Positions 33,509 through 42,784 of a DNA stretch of 64,000 nt are shown here, in pieces (the stretch's first letter is position 1; the number at the start of each line of letters is the position of its first letter). This DNA is from CAYJRR01 sp964372275 [NCBI: uncultured bacterium]. Lineage in GTDB: Bacteria > CAYJRR01. The stretch is from contig CAYJRR010000001.1 in the NCBI GenBank assembly GCA_964372275.1, positions 10,260 through 74,259 of the forward strand. The letters are read 5' to 3'. The translations under genes and the position numbers were made by a program. The notes below the pieces were generated by a model that worked only from the letters and a program-made list of their open reading frames with translations, was not told where the DNA came from and searched no databases.

Positions 33509-34663
33509 CTAGGAGGGGTCCGGGGAGATCCCGGGGAAGCCCGACGGCCGGAACGCTCCGACGAACCGGCGCCAGATCGAGGGGGGCGGAGCGAGCGGGC
33601 GCGTCGCCCGCGCCGTCGCCGACCACTGGGTGGCGTCGAGGACCACGCAGGTCAGGGAAGGCCGGGCGAGGCGCGCCCGGCTCGGCTCGCCGCGCGGCGC
33701 GTCCGGTGTCTCCACCGGCGGCGGCGGAACGGCGGGCGGGCGCGCCGCGCGCGCGAGGAGGCGCAGCTGCGACCGTCCCTCTTCCGCGGGGGCAGGAGGG
33801 AGCGCGGCGTCGATCGCCTCGACGACGTCGGTCGCGCGCGGAAAGCGCATCTCGGGCGACGACTGGAGCAGACCGGCCAGCACGCGCCGGGCACCCGCCG
33901 GCAGCTGCGCCAGCACGAACGGGTCGACCTGGCGGAACTGCGCGATCTCCGCACAGAGCGCCTCGGCCGAGCCGCGGCCGAACAGCGGCTCCCCGACCAG
34001 GAGCTCGTAGAGGACGACCCCCAGGGAGAACAGGTCGCTCCGCGCGTCCGCCGCGCGACGGCCGACCTGCTCGGGGCTCATGAACGGGAGCTTCCCGCGG
34101 GCCTCGTCGTCGCCGGCGCCGCCGATCCCTCCGGCCACGCGGGCGATCCCGAAGTCGGCGAGCTTCACCTCGCCGTCGTGCGACAGGAGCACGTTCTGCG
34201 GCGTGACGTCGCGGTGGATCACCGCCTCCCGCGCCGGATCGCCGTCGGCGTGCGCGTGGGCCAGGGCGCGGGCCACCTCGCGCGCCACGAAGAGCGACGC
34301 CTCGAGCGAGAGCTTCTCGCCCCGGCGCCCGATCGACCGCGCCAGCGATGCCAGCGTCGTCCCCTCGACGTACTCCATCGCCAGGTAGTAGTCGCCGGCG
34401 TCTCCGGCGCCGAAGTCGTAGACCTGCACGATGTTGGAGTGCACCAGCGACGCGGCGATCCGCGCCTCCTCCACGAACATCCGCACCAGCGAAGGCTGCG
34501 CGGCGAGCGACGGCAGCATCCGCTTGAGCGCGACCCGGCGCTCGAAGCGCTCCGCGCCGACGAGCTGCGCCAGCCACACCTCGGCCATCCCCCCACGGCC
34601 GATCGGCCGCACCAGCCGGTAGCGACCGACCGCCGTGGAGCGCGAAGGCGCGGATCGATTCAC
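33509..34663 (-). CDS. Eukaryotic-type Ser/Thr protein kinase
   Basis: 384 residues from GTG 34663, which overlaps the stop of the upstream regulator gene (GTGA). Kinase domain residues about 13-275: GRGGMAEVWLAQ (Gly loop), RRVALKRML (Lys), VIHRDVTPQNVLLS (HRD with catalytic Asp), LADFGIARV (DFG) and MSPEQVGRRAADARSDLFSLGVVLYELL. The C-terminal 110 residues are Pro/Ala-rich and without a membrane helix, ending in a W/F motif (IWRRFVGAFRPSG). It is cytoplasmic. It probably works with the receiver-PilZ protein encoded immediately upstream. Confidence 0.93.
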   Translation of the reverse strand: MNRSAPSRSTAVGRYRLVRPIGRGGMAEVWLAQLVGAERFERRVALKRMLPSLAAQPSLVRMFVEEARIAASLVHSNIVQVYDFGAGDAGDYYLAMEYVEGTTLASLARSIGRRGEKLSLEASLFVAREVARALAHAHADGDPAREAVIHRDVTPQNVLLSHDGEVKLADFGIARVAGGIGGAGDDEARGKLPFMSPEQVGRRAADARSDLFSLGVVLYELLVGEPLFGRGSAEALCAEIAQFRQVDPFVLAQLPAGARRVLAGLLQSSPEMRFPRATDVVEAIDAALPPAPAEEGRSQLRLLARAARPPAVPPPPVETPDAPRGEPSRARLARPSLTCVVLDATQWSATARATRPLAPPPSIWRRFVGAFRPSGFPGISPDPS

Positions 34664-35721
34664 GACGCCGCCTCCAGCGTCGACTCGCGCCACGATCGGA
34701 ATCCGGCGTGGCGGATCCCGCGGGCGACCCGATCGCGCAGCCGGCCACGAGCCTCGTCCGAGAGGTCGCGGAGCGCCAGCCCCACGCGCCACGATCGCTC
34801 CGCCGCCGGCGCCGTCCAGACCACCGAGGCGGCCGCGACCAGGCGGCCCCCGCCGTCCGCCAGGTCGACCTCCACCGCCGCCGGGGAGCCGACCGCCACG
34901 CGCGCCCGGAGAACGACCCCGACCCCCCCTTCGCTCACGTCGACGGCGTCGCCGTAGATCGAGGCGGCACCGAGATGGAGCCCCAGCTCCGTCCGGATCG
35001 GGACCCGGACGTGGTGTCGCCGGGCGCGGTCGAGGCGCTCCTCGATCTCCGACCGGTGCTCGAGCACCGGAACGTCGGCGCGCGAGAGCAGTGCGATCGT
35101 CTCGTGGTCGGCGTCGGATCGAGGGGCCGCAAGCGCGAAGTCGGGGACCGGGCCGTTCCGGAGGAGCGACGAGGCGGCGCTCCGGTCGACCGTCCGGACG
35201 ACCGCCCTCCCGGCCGTGTCGACCTCCCGGAGGACGGCGGTCGCCTCGTCCGCCCTTCCGACCGCGACCACGAGCGCCGGATGCGGGTCGGCCGCCGTCG
35301 CGGCGTCCGCGCGAACCGCTCCCTGCGGGGCGCGCGCCGGTCCGTCGAACGCGAGGCCCGCGAGGAGCTCGCTCACCGTCGCCCGCAGCCGGCGTTCGGT
35401 GAACGGCTTGTGCAGGATCGCGTGGATCCCCATCGCCGCGCGCAGCGGCCCCCTCAGGCGCGCCGCGCCGTAGAGCCCGGTGCACAGGACGATCGGCGGC
35501 GCGTCCGGCAGGTCGATCTCGCGCAGTCGCCGGGCGACGTCGAGACCGCCGATCCCCGCGAGGACGGCGTCGAGGATCGCCAGGTCGAAACGATCGGTCA
35601 GGATCGCGTCGAGCGCGGCGGTACCGCTGTCGACCGCGACGACCCGGTGGTCGCGTGCCAACGCGCGCGCGAGGTGCTCGCGAACCTCGCGCGCGTCGTC
35701 GGCGATCAGAATCGAGCCCAC
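34660..35721 (-). CDS. Response regulator receiver-PilZ protein
   Basis: 353 residues from GTG 35721, chosen for the AGAGG Shine-Dalgarno and because the receiver fold begins there (the frame is open to 35757). The receiver has the acidic pair D8-D9 (ILIADDAREV), phospho-acceptor D51 (LAILDAVLAG) and the conserved Lys in ILHKPF. A middle region (130-230) looks like a degenerate second receiver-like domain. A C-terminal PilZ-like domain follows (VRVPIRTELGLHLG, YGDAVDVSEGGVGVVLRARVAVG), but the classical RxxxR c-di-GMP motif is not obvious. It is co-translated with the Ser/Thr kinase. Confidence 0.85.
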   Translation of the reverse strand: MGSILIADDAREVREHLARALARDHRVVAVDSGTAALDAILTDRFDLAILDAVLAGIGGLDVARRLREIDLPDAPPIVLCTGLYGAARLRGPLRAAMGIHAILHKPFTERRLRATVSELLAGLAFDGPARAPQGAVRADAATAADPHPALVVAVGRADEATAVLREVDTAGRAVVRTVDRSAASSLLRNGPVPDFALAAPRSDADHETIALLSRADVPVLEHRSEIEERLDRARRHHVRVPIRTELGLHLGAASIYGDAVDVSEGGVGVVLRARVAVGSPAAVEVDLADGGGRLVAAASVVWTAPAAERSWRVGLALRDLSDEARGRLRDRVARGIRHAGFRSWRESTLEAAS

Positions 35722-35869
35722 ACCGGCCTCTGGAGCAGGCGTTGTACCAGGGCGCACAAGGCGCGCGACGGCCCGGTCCCTCGAAAATCCGCCGACTTTT
35801 CACACGATCGGACGCCGCGCCGGGAACGATTTCCCGGACCGGTGACGACTTTCGTCGCTGGAACGGACG

Positions 35870-37150
35870 CTATTCGGCCCCGGCGGCGTGGGCCCGGGCG
35901 CCCAGACCGAAGACCGTCAGCGGCTCGGCCCGCCCCTTGACGGCCGAGGTCCCGAGCTCGACCAGGCCGGAGAGCGCGCCCAGCCGTTCGACCGTGGCCG
36001 CCGAAACCAGGACCGGGACACCGCGTTCTTTCGTCAGCGATTCCAGTCGCGACGCGATGTTCACGGCGTCGCCGATCACCGTGAACTCCAGCCGCCGTCC
36101 CGGCACGCCGAGGTTCCCGGCGACCACCGTCCCGGTGTGGATCCCGATCCCCATCGCCAGCGGCCCCCGCCCGGCCGCGGCGCGCTCCCGGTTGAGTCGC
36201 TCCAGCCGCCCGAGCATCGCCGCGGCGCATTCGACGGCCGACCGCGCCCCCGCATCGCCGATCAGGTCGTGCAGGCCGAAAACGACCAGCGCCCCATCGC
36301 CGATGAACTTGTCGAGCATCCCGCCGTGGTGGTCGATCTCGGCGTGCATCGCCGCGTGGTAGGCGTTGAGCTGCTCGATCACCTCCGGCGGCGTGAGCCG
36401 CTCGCTCATGGCGGTGAAGCCGCGCAGGTCGGTCGCCATCAGCGTCACCGTCCGCTGCGATCCGCCGAGGTCCATCACCCGCTCGAGGTCCTGCTCCATC
36501 ACCCGGTCGACGGCCTCCGACGGAAGGAACCGCCGCAAGAGCTGGAGCCGCACCAACCGGTCGAGGCGCTGCCTGGACTCGCGGGCCGTCAGCCGGCCGA
36601 CCACCGCCGTCAGGACGATCAACGTCGCCACCACCACCTGCGGCGGCTCGAACGAACGCATGACGATCATCACCCACAGGAAGGCGCTCGCGCCGACGAC
36701 CGCGCCGAACGCCGCCATTCGCGCGTCGTTGCGGGCGACGGTGGTGAGCAGGACGAGCAGGATCCCCGGCGCCGTGGTGTGCACCGCCCAGAGCAGCGAG
36801 TCGTCCCGCTCTCCGGGAGGCGAGAGCTGCCCGAACACCCAGCAGCTGGCGGCGACCACGACCAGGTCGATCGCCAGCGCCGCGTAGCTCAACGTAACCG
36901 CCGCGCCGTGGCGCCGGACGTGGGCGCGAACGCCGGCCGCGTACAGGAAGATCGCCCCGAAATAGATCGTCGGGAGCCAGTTCCCGTCCGCGAAGACGAC
37001 CTGCATCACGACGGTCTGCACGACGACCGCCGCGAAGATCCAGAAGCGCCCCTCGGCGACGATCCGCTCGATCCGGTCCCGGGAGTCGCGCAGCGTCTGG
37101 TCGATCAGGGGATCCGGCGCCGCCACGAGGGGATCGAGGATACCTCGCAC
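35870..37150 (-). CDS. Membrane-bound class III adenylate/guanylate cyclase
   Basis: 426 residues. The N-terminal part has about six membrane helices (WIFAAVVVQTVVMQVVF, TIYFGAIFLYAAGV, LSYAALAIDLVVVAASCWVFG and more). The catalytic domain begins near residue 232: VTLMATDLRGFTAMSERL (first metal Asp), GGMLDKFIGDGALVVFG (second metal Asp) and FTVIGDAVNIASRLESLTKE. Both metal-binding Asp are present, so it should be active. The GTG start at 37150 overlaps the upstream glycosyltransferase by 46 bp; a later start (GTG 37126) is possible. Confidence 0.9.
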   Translation of the reverse strand: MRGILDPLVAAPDPLIDQTLRDSRDRIERIVAEGRFWIFAAVVVQTVVMQVVFADGNWLPTIYFGAIFLYAAGVRAHVRRHGAAVTLSYAALAIDLVVVAASCWVFGQLSPPGERDDSLLWAVHTTAPGILLVLLTTVARNDARMAAFGAVVGASAFLWVMIVMRSFEPPQVVVATLIVLTAVVGRLTARESRQRLDRLVRLQLLRRFLPSEAVDRVMEQDLERVMDLGGSQRTVTLMATDLRGFTAMSERLTPPEVIEQLNAYHAAMHAEIDHHGGMLDKFIGDGALVVFGLHDLIGDAGARSAVECAAAMLGRLERLNRERAAAGRGPLAMGIGIHTGTVVAGNLGVPGRRLEFTVIGDAVNIASRLESLTKERGVPVLVSAATVERLGALSGLVELGTSAVKGRAEPLTVFGLGARAHAAGAE

Positions 37151-38295
37151 CGCGCCAGGTGATCGAGCGATCGGGACGCGTTCCGGTCCCAGAAGTGTCC
37201 CTGCCGTTCGATCGTGCGGCGCGCCTCGGCGCCAAGCCGCTCACGGAGCGGCCGATCGAGCACGAGGCGCGTCACGCGATCCATCATTCCGTCCGCGTCC
37301 CCTTCGTCGAACAGGAGGGCGTCGACGCCGTCGGTCAGTGTCTCGCGGATCGCCGGCGTCGCGACGGCGACGATCGCCGTTCCCAGCGCCATGTATTCGA
37401 AGAGCTTCATCGGGCTGGCGTACGGTGTCGCCGCCGGCTGGAGCGCGATGTCGAAAGCGGCGATGTGAGCGGCGATCGCCTCTCGGTCGACCCGGCCTGC
37501 GAACCGCACCGCCCGCTCGAGGCCGCGGCGTGCGACCACCTCCCGGAGCGCCGGCAGGCTCCTCCCCTCGCCGACCAGCAGCACCGTCGCGCCGTGCCGC
37601 TCGAGGCCGGCGTCGGCGAACCCTTCGAGAAGACGTTCGAGTCCGTGCCACGGACGGAACCAGCCGGTGAAGCCGACGACCACCGCGTCGGCCGGGATCC
37701 CCAGGCGGCGCCGCGCCGGCGCGCCGTCCCGCGGCGCGGCGAGCATCTCCCGGCGGACGGCGTTCGGCACCACCCGCACCCGGTCCGCGGCTACGCCCGC
37801 GGCCACGATCCGATCGCGCAGCGGCGTCGAGACGGCGACGATCGCCGTCGACGCCCGCCAGATCCGCGCCTCGACGCCGGCCGCGATCCGCGGGAAGGTG
37901 AGCCCTCCGTTGGCCGCGCGCTCTTCGGCGAGGGGGGCGTTCACCTCCAGCAGAAGTGGCACCCCCGTCGCCGCCGCGGCGACCGCGCCCGCGGCGTTGT
38001 GGAGCGAATAGCGCTCGTAGATCGCGTCCGGACGGAACGCCCGGATCTCGGCCAGGAGGCGCGCCGACTCCGGGAGGTTCGACGCGATCTCCATCCACTC
38101 GTAGAGGCCACGCGGAGCGGCCGCCGCGACTCGCGACAGGAGCCTCGCGCCGCTGGACGGTCCGTCCCCGCCGCGCGGCACGATCGCCGATTCCCGGACC
38201 TCGTGTCCGAGGTCTCGCAGCGCCCGCTGGATCTCCTCGATGTGGATCCCCTGCGCGTCCTCCGCGCGCGTGCGGTGGTGGTAGAGGATCCTCAC
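37105..38295 (-). CDS. Glycosyltransferase, GT4-like
   Basis: 396 residues from GTG 38295, overlapping the upstream gene's TGA. A GT-B fold: N-terminal ILYHHRTRAEDAQGIHIEEIQRALRDLGHEV, linker VVPNAVRREM, then the donor-binding half VVVGFTGWFRPWHGLERLLEGF, TVLLVGEGRSLPALREVV and PYASPMKLFEYMALGTAIVAV. The motif ASPMKLFEYMALG holds the family's E-x7-E region. It would transfer a sugar from a nucleotide donor to a growing lipid-linked glycan. It is fourth in an operon of polysaccharide genes. Confidence 0.9.
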   Translation of the reverse strand: MRILYHHRTRAEDAQGIHIEEIQRALRDLGHEVRESAIVPRGGDGPSSGARLLSRVAAAAPRGLYEWMEIASNLPESARLLAEIRAFRPDAIYERYSLHNAAGAVAAAATGVPLLLEVNAPLAEERAANGGLTFPRIAAGVEARIWRASTAIVAVSTPLRDRIVAAGVAADRVRVVPNAVRREMLAAPRDGAPARRRLGIPADAVVVGFTGWFRPWHGLERLLEGFADAGLERHGATVLLVGEGRSLPALREVVARRGLERAVRFAGRVDREAIAAHIAAFDIALQPAATPYASPMKLFEYMALGTAIVAVATPAIRETLTDGVDALLFDEGDADGMMDRVTRLVLDRPLRERLGAEARRTIERQGHFWDRNASRSLDHLARCEVSSIPSWRRRIP

Positions 38296-39509
38296 GGCGA
38301 CGTCGTCCCCTCGGCGGCGAACCGGCCCATCGCCTCCCGGAAGACCTCGTCGACGCGCGACGCGACCGATTCCCAGGAGCGCGACGCGGCGCGGGCCCGG
38401 ATCCGCGCGCGGTCGAAGCGATCGCGCGCGGCCAGCGCCTCGGCCAGACCCGTCGCCAGCCCCTCCGCGTCCTCCGGCGGGACGACGCGGCCGTCACCGC
38501 CGCCGACCAGCTCCGACACCGAGCCGACGTCGGTGGCGACCGACGGCAGCCCGCAGCTGAGCGCCTCGAGCAGGGCGTTGGGATCCCCTTCGCTGCGGGA
38601 GGGCAGGCAGAACAGGTCGGCGGCCGAGTACCACGCCGGAAGCGAGGCGTGCGCGATGCGCCCCACGAACGACACCCGTCCGGCGATCCCCCGCTCGGCG
38701 GCGAGGCCGGCGAGCGCCGGCGCCCGCGAGCCTTCGCCCACGATCGCCAGACGCGCGCGCAGCCCCGTTCGCGCGATCCGGGCGAAGGCGTCGAGCAGGA
38801 GGTCGTGACCCTTCACCGGTTCCAGCCGGCCGACCGACAACACCAGTGCCTCGCCGGGCCGGCAGCCCGCCACGGCGCGGATGCGCTCCCGTTCCGCCGG
38901 CCTGGGGGAGAACAGCCTTCCGTCGACCCCGTTGGCGATGACGGCGATGCGCGCCGCTGCGCCGCCCAGCGCCTCGAGCGCCGCCGCGACGCGGCGGCTG
39001 ACGGCGATCAGCATCGTGGCCCGCGCCACGCAGGCCTCGACCATCCGGCGCGTCGTCCCCCGCGCGGGGGCCACGAGCGCGTCGCTGCCGCGCGCCGAAA
39101 GCACCACCGGGAGCCCGATCCGCCTCCCGAACGCCATCGCGGCGGCGCCGTCGGGGTGGAGGAAGTGCGCGTCGATCACGTCGATGCGGCGGGCGGCGTG
39201 GTACCGCCGAACCGACGGAAACGAGCCCCACGACAGGCCGGCCGCATGCATCGCGCCCCCCGCCTTGGGGAGGAGCGGGTATCGCGGATGCGCGACCGCG
39301 ATCCCGTACCGGCGTTCGACCGGCGGAACGGCCCGGTAGACGCGGTAGCGGCGCGGTACCGGGACGGGGGGGACGAACGGCACCGGAGCCACCACCCGCA
39401 GCGAATGTCCGGGGAGGGCGGCGACGCGTCGCATCCGTTCCTCGACGAACACCCCGTGTTCCGGCTGGGCACGGTTCGGATAGAGCCGGGTGAAGGTCAC
39501 GACGTTCAT
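38292..39509 (-). CDS. Glycosyltransferase, GT4-like
   Basis: 405 residues. The N-terminus NVVTFTRLYPNRAQPEHGVFVEERMRRV is typical of a GT4 subgroup in exopolysaccharide loci. Also present are DVIDAHFLHPDGAAAMAFGRRIGLPVVLSARGSD, VIANGVDGRLFSP, VLSVGRLEPVKGHDLLLDAF and LPSRSEGDPNALLEALSCGLPSVATDVG with the E-x7-E motif. It overlaps the next upstream gene as ATGA. It probably elongates the same glycan as its neighbours. Confidence 0.92.
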   Translation of the reverse strand: MNVVTFTRLYPNRAQPEHGVFVEERMRRVAALPGHSLRVVAPVPFVPPVPVPRRYRVYRAVPPVERRYGIAVAHPRYPLLPKAGGAMHAAGLSWGSFPSVRRYHAARRIDVIDAHFLHPDGAAAMAFGRRIGLPVVLSARGSDALVAPARGTTRRMVEACVARATMLIAVSRRVAAALEALGGAAARIAVIANGVDGRLFSPRPAERERIRAVAGCRPGEALVLSVGRLEPVKGHDLLLDAFARIARTGLRARLAIVGEGSRAPALAGLAAERGIAGRVSFVGRIAHASLPAWYSAADLFCLPSRSEGDPNALLEALSCGLPSVATDVGSVSELVGGGDGRVVPPEDAEGLATGLAEALAARDRFDRARIRARAASRSWESVASRVDEVFREAMGRFAAEGTTSP

Positions 39510-40804
39510 GGCCCGGGCGCGGGTGGGGCGAAGGCGGGTCGCGGCGGTGGATCGCGCCGGCGGCCGACCTCCGTGGCCGCGTCGGCGGAACGTCCTCGTG
39601 GACCGGCCGGGCGACCGCTTCCGGCGTTTCGCGCGAGCGCCGCCTCGAGCCGGCTCGCCTGCGACTCCCAGGAGTGTCCCCGGCTCACCGCCGCCCGGGC
39701 GCTCGCGCCGATCGCGGCGGCGAGCGCCGGATCGCGAAGCAGCGCCACGATCGCCGCCGCGAACGGCATCGCCTCGTCCTCGACGACGAGGTCGCGCCCG
39801 GGCGCCGCCTCGACCCCTTCGGCGGCGGCGGTGGTCGCGACCACCGGCAGCGCGGCGGCCATCGCCTCCAGCACCTTGTTCTGGATCCCGCGCGCGATGT
39901 GCAGCGGCGCCACCGCCAACGAAGCGCCGTCGAGCGCCGCCGGCAGGTCGTCGACGTATCCCCGGATCGAGACCCCGTCCCGCCCGTGGAGCCGTCGCAC
40001 CGCCGCGGTCGGGCGGCTCCCCAGCACGTCGAACCGGGCGTCGGGGAGGGCGCGGCGCACCGCCGGCCAGACCTCCCGCGCCATCCAGAGGACGCCGGCG
40101 ACATTGGGGGCGTAGTCCATCGCGCCGAAGAAGACGACGCGTCGCGGGTCGCGCGCGCGCCCGGCGGGCGCGAAGCGGTCGACGTCGACGCCGTTGCACA
40201 CCACATCCAGGCGGCCTTCGGCGCAGAAGGAGCGGAACAGCCGCGCCTCGGGTTCGGTGGCGACGGTGATCGCGTCCCATTCGCGGGCGAGCCGCGTCTC
40301 GTATCGCCGCAGCGTCGCCGCCTCGCGCCGGTAGATCCAGCGTGCCGGCAGCGGCGCGTCGTCGGCGTACTGCCGCCACTTTTCCGAGTCGACGTCGCAC
40401 AGGTCGGCGACGCGGGTCATCCCCTCCACCGCCGGCACGTACTGCGCCATCGGCGCCGAGTGGACCCAGGCGGCGTCGTAGCGCTCTTCGCGCATCCACC
40501 GGCCGACCTCCGCGGCCAGGGCGGGGGCGCGGAAGAAGGGCAGGCTCGCCGGCTCCCCGGAGAACGGCGCCGCGAGCGCCGCCGCCCTCGCCCGGAGGCG
40601 CGGTCTCCAGGCGATCGCCAACCGACGGCAGATCGCCGCCACCCGATCGGTCCGCTCGCGCGCGAGATCCTCGCGGCGGTCGGCGAGCGCCGCCACGTCG
40701 ACGGTATGACGCCGCGCCAGGCAGCGGAGGAGATGGAAGGAACGGATCTTGTCCCCCTTGTCCGGAGGGAAGGGGAGCCGGTGGGCGAGGAAGAGCAGGC
40801 GCAC
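39506..40804 (-). CDS. PEP-CTERM/XrtA-type sugar transferase (TIGR03087-like)
   Basis: 432 residues from GTG 40804. The N-terminus LLFLAHRLPFPPDKGDKIRSFHLLRCLARRH is the hallmark of the TIGR03087 'sugar transferase, PEP-CTERM/EpsH1 system associated' family. Later motifs: DLCDVDSEKWRQYA, VVCNGVDVDRFAP, VVFFGAMDYAPNVAGVLWMAREVWP and ARGIQNKVLEAMAAALPVV. The last 40 residues are Arg/Pro-rich. Such enzymes belong to exosortase-linked exopolysaccharide clusters, although no exosortase is in the window. The deacetylase next to it is from the same system. Confidence 0.9.
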   Translation of the reverse strand: MRLLFLAHRLPFPPDKGDKIRSFHLLRCLARRHTVDVAALADRREDLARERTDRVAAICRRLAIAWRPRLRARAAALAAPFSGEPASLPFFRAPALAAEVGRWMREERYDAAWVHSAPMAQYVPAVEGMTRVADLCDVDSEKWRQYADDAPLPARWIYRREAATLRRYETRLAREWDAITVATEPEARLFRSFCAEGRLDVVCNGVDVDRFAPAGRARDPRRVVFFGAMDYAPNVAGVLWMAREVWPAVRRALPDARFDVLGSRPTAAVRRLHGRDGVSIRGYVDDLPAALDGASLAVAPLHIARGIQNKVLEAMAAALPVVATTAAAEGVEAAPGRDLVVEDEAMPFAAAIVALLRDPALAAAIGASARAAVSRGHSWESQASRLEAALARNAGSGRPAGPRGRSADAATEVGRRRDPPPRPAFAPPAPGP

Positions 40805-40807
40805 GGG

Positions 40808-41692
40808 CTATCCCTTCGACGCCGCCACGGCGCCTGCGCGCGCGGGGGCGGGCGCGTCGACCGGATGGGCGATGAGCATCTCGCGCACCGTCCCGAAGCG
40901 GAATCGCCGGAGAAGGCGGTCGAGCCGATCGCGCGTGCGGTGGAGGTTCCGGTAGTGCCGGATCCGGGTGGAGATCGGGACCGGGAGCCTCGGTTGCGCG
41001 GGATCGATCTCCCACGGGTGGAGGTAGACGACCGCCGGAACGCCGTCGATCCGGTGGATCCGCTCGATCCCCCAGCGGAGGAGCGGAAACGGGAGGTGAC
41101 GCAGGTAGCCGCCCCCCGCCACCGGGAGGTTCATCCCCAGGACGCGCGTCGTCGCCGGAGGAACTTCGATCAGACTGCCGGCGAGCAGGCGCAGGCGGTG
41201 CGGACGGCGCGGACTGTCCGGGATCCCGTACCGGTCGTGGCGGATCGGGAAGACGCTGGAGTCGTAGAGGTACCCTTCACGGCAGAGGATCTCGAGCGCC
41301 CACTGCGTCCCGTGCACGACCGACCAGGAGGGGGCGCGGAAGCCGACCACGGCCCGACCCGAGGCGTCCTCGATCCGCGCGCGGGCGCGGCGCAGGTCCT
41401 CGCGGAACCGCTCGGGGGTCAACGTCGTCAGCTCGCGGTGCTCGTCCCCGTGACTCGCCAGCTCGTGGCCGCGCTCGCCGATCTCGCGCACCAGGAGCGG
41501 ATCACGCGCGGCGACCCAACCGAGGACGAAAAAGGTCGCCTTCGCCCCGCGCTCGTCGAGCAGGTCGAGCAGCTCGCGGACCTTCGCCGCCGCGCGCCGC
41601 GGCCGCGCCTCCCACGTCGGCGGAGGGGCGTGACGCGCGAAGAGCGACACCTGGAAGTACTCCTCCACGTCGATCGTGAGGGCGTCGAGCAC
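40808..41692 (-). CDS. XrtA-type polysaccharide deacetylase
   Basis: 294 residues from GTG 41692. The start LDALTIDVEEYFQVSLF is characteristic of the XrtA/PEP-CTERM-associated polysaccharide deacetylase family. NodB-type motifs: TIDVEEY (catalytic and metal Asp), HELASHGDEH (H-x4-H metal ligands, written as SHGDEH), VVGFRAPSWSV, and YLHPWEIDP near the C-terminus with the catalytic His. It removes N-acetyl groups from an exopolysaccharide. First gene of the operon running to the cyclase. Confidence 0.92.
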   Translation of the reverse strand: MLDALTIDVEEYFQVSLFARHAPPPTWEARPRRAAAKVRELLDLLDERGAKATFFVLGWVAARDPLLVREIGERGHELASHGDEHRELTTLTPERFREDLRRARARIEDASGRAVVGFRAPSWSVVHGTQWALEILCREGYLYDSSVFPIRHDRYGIPDSPRRPHRLRLLAGSLIEVPPATTRVLGMNLPVAGGGYLRHLPFPLLRWGIERIHRIDGVPAVVYLHPWEIDPAQPRLPVPISTRIRHYRNLHRTRDRLDRLLRRFRFGTVREMLIAHPVDAPAPARAGAVAASKG

Positions 41693-41791
41693 GCGCCTGA
41701 TTGGAGTAGCCCCGCCCGCCCGGCTTGCAAGGGCTCGGGGCGCCGGAACGGAACGTTGCCGACCGCGCTCGCCGTTGCCATCCGAGGTTCG

Positions 41792-42784
41792 GTGCAACGC
41801 GCGGCACCCCTCCCCGTTCCCCGTTCGAGCGTGCGGCGCGCACTCGGCTCGCTCGCCGTTCGGAGCGGGGCCTGTCGGGTTTCGGCCTGGGTCCGCCGCC
41901 GCGAGGCGGTGGTCCTCACCTACCACGGCCTCGTCGAGCACGATCCGCCGGCGGCGCGACGGCCGCTCTTCAAGATCTTCGTCACCGCGGCGGCGTTCCG
42001 CGAGCAGATGCAGCTCCTGCGATCGCGCCATTGCGTCGTGCCGCTCGACCGGCTGGTCGATCACCTCTCGGCGGGGGCGCCGCCGCCCGACCGGCTGGCC
42101 GCGGTGACGTTCGACGACGGATGGCGCAGCACCCGACGGCTCGCCGCGCCGATCCTGCGGGAGCTCGCGCTACCGGCGACCGTCTTCCTCGCCACCGGCC
42201 TCGTCGATTCGGGGGCGCGCGGCCTGTGGACGCAGCGCCTGTGGAACGCGCTCCTGCACGCCGGCGAGGGTCCGGGTCCGGACGGCGCCGCCGTCCGGCG
42301 GATCGTGGATTCGCTCAAGCGGATGCCGGCCGGCGCCCGCGACGCTGCGCTCGCCGCGCTCCACGCGCGGCACGGAGAGGGTCCGCCGCTCGGCGCCGCG
42401 CACGAGTTCCTGAGCTGGCGCGAGGCGCGGGAGCTGGCCGACTTCGGCGTGGCGTGCGGCGCGCACACCGTCGACCACGAGATCCTGGCCCGGCTGCCGC
42501 TCGCGGAGGCCGAGCGCCAGGTGGCGGAGTCGAAAGACGCCGTCGAGCGCGAGACCGGCGAGCCCTGCCGCCTGTTCGCCTACCCGAACGGCGGCGCCGG
42601 CGACTTCGGCCCGGAGCACGCGTCGCTCGTGGCCCGCCATCGCTTCGCGGCCGCCGTCACCCAGATCCCGGGGCGCAACGCCGCCGGGGCCGATCCGTTC
42701 CGTCTCCGCCGCATCGACGTGGGACTCGACCACTCGCGTGACGCCTTCCTCGCCGCGCTCGACGGCTTGCGCCATTGGCGCTAG
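41792..42784 (+). CDS. Polysaccharide deacetylase (NodB family)
   Basis: 330 residues from GTG 41792, with GAGG 5 nt upstream; the N-terminus is uncertain and the frame is open further. Motifs: VVLTYHGLVEH, VTFDDGWRSTRRLAAPIL (catalytic TFDDG), VACGAHTVDHEILA (SxxxH-like metal site) and LFAYPNGGAGDFG. It differs from the XrtA deacetylase and lies on the opposite strand, 100 bp away. It probably modifies the glycan made by the neighbouring transferases. Its stop interlocks (CTAG) with the nitrilase gene. Confidence 0.88.
   Translation: MQRAAPLPVPRSSVRRALGSLAVRSGACRVSAWVRRREAVVLTYHGLVEHDPPAARRPLFKIFVTAAAFREQMQLLRSRHCVVPLDRLVDHLSAGAPPPDRLAAVTFDDGWRSTRRLAAPILRELALPATVFLATGLVDSGARGLWTQRLWNALLHAGEGPGPDGAAVRRIVDSLKRMPAGARDAALAALHARHGEGPPLGAAHEFLSWREARELADFGVACGAHTVDHEILARLPLAEAERQVAESKDAVERETGEPCRLFAYPNGGAGDFGPEHASLVARHRFAAAVTQIPGRNAAGADPFRLRRIDVGLDHSRDAFLAALDGLRHWR

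Noticed and set aside
38292-41015. 907-codon open frame on the minus strand
   Set aside because: Only its last 405 codons (start ATG 39509) form a real glycosyltransferase; the earlier part is out of frame with the TIGR03087-like gene.
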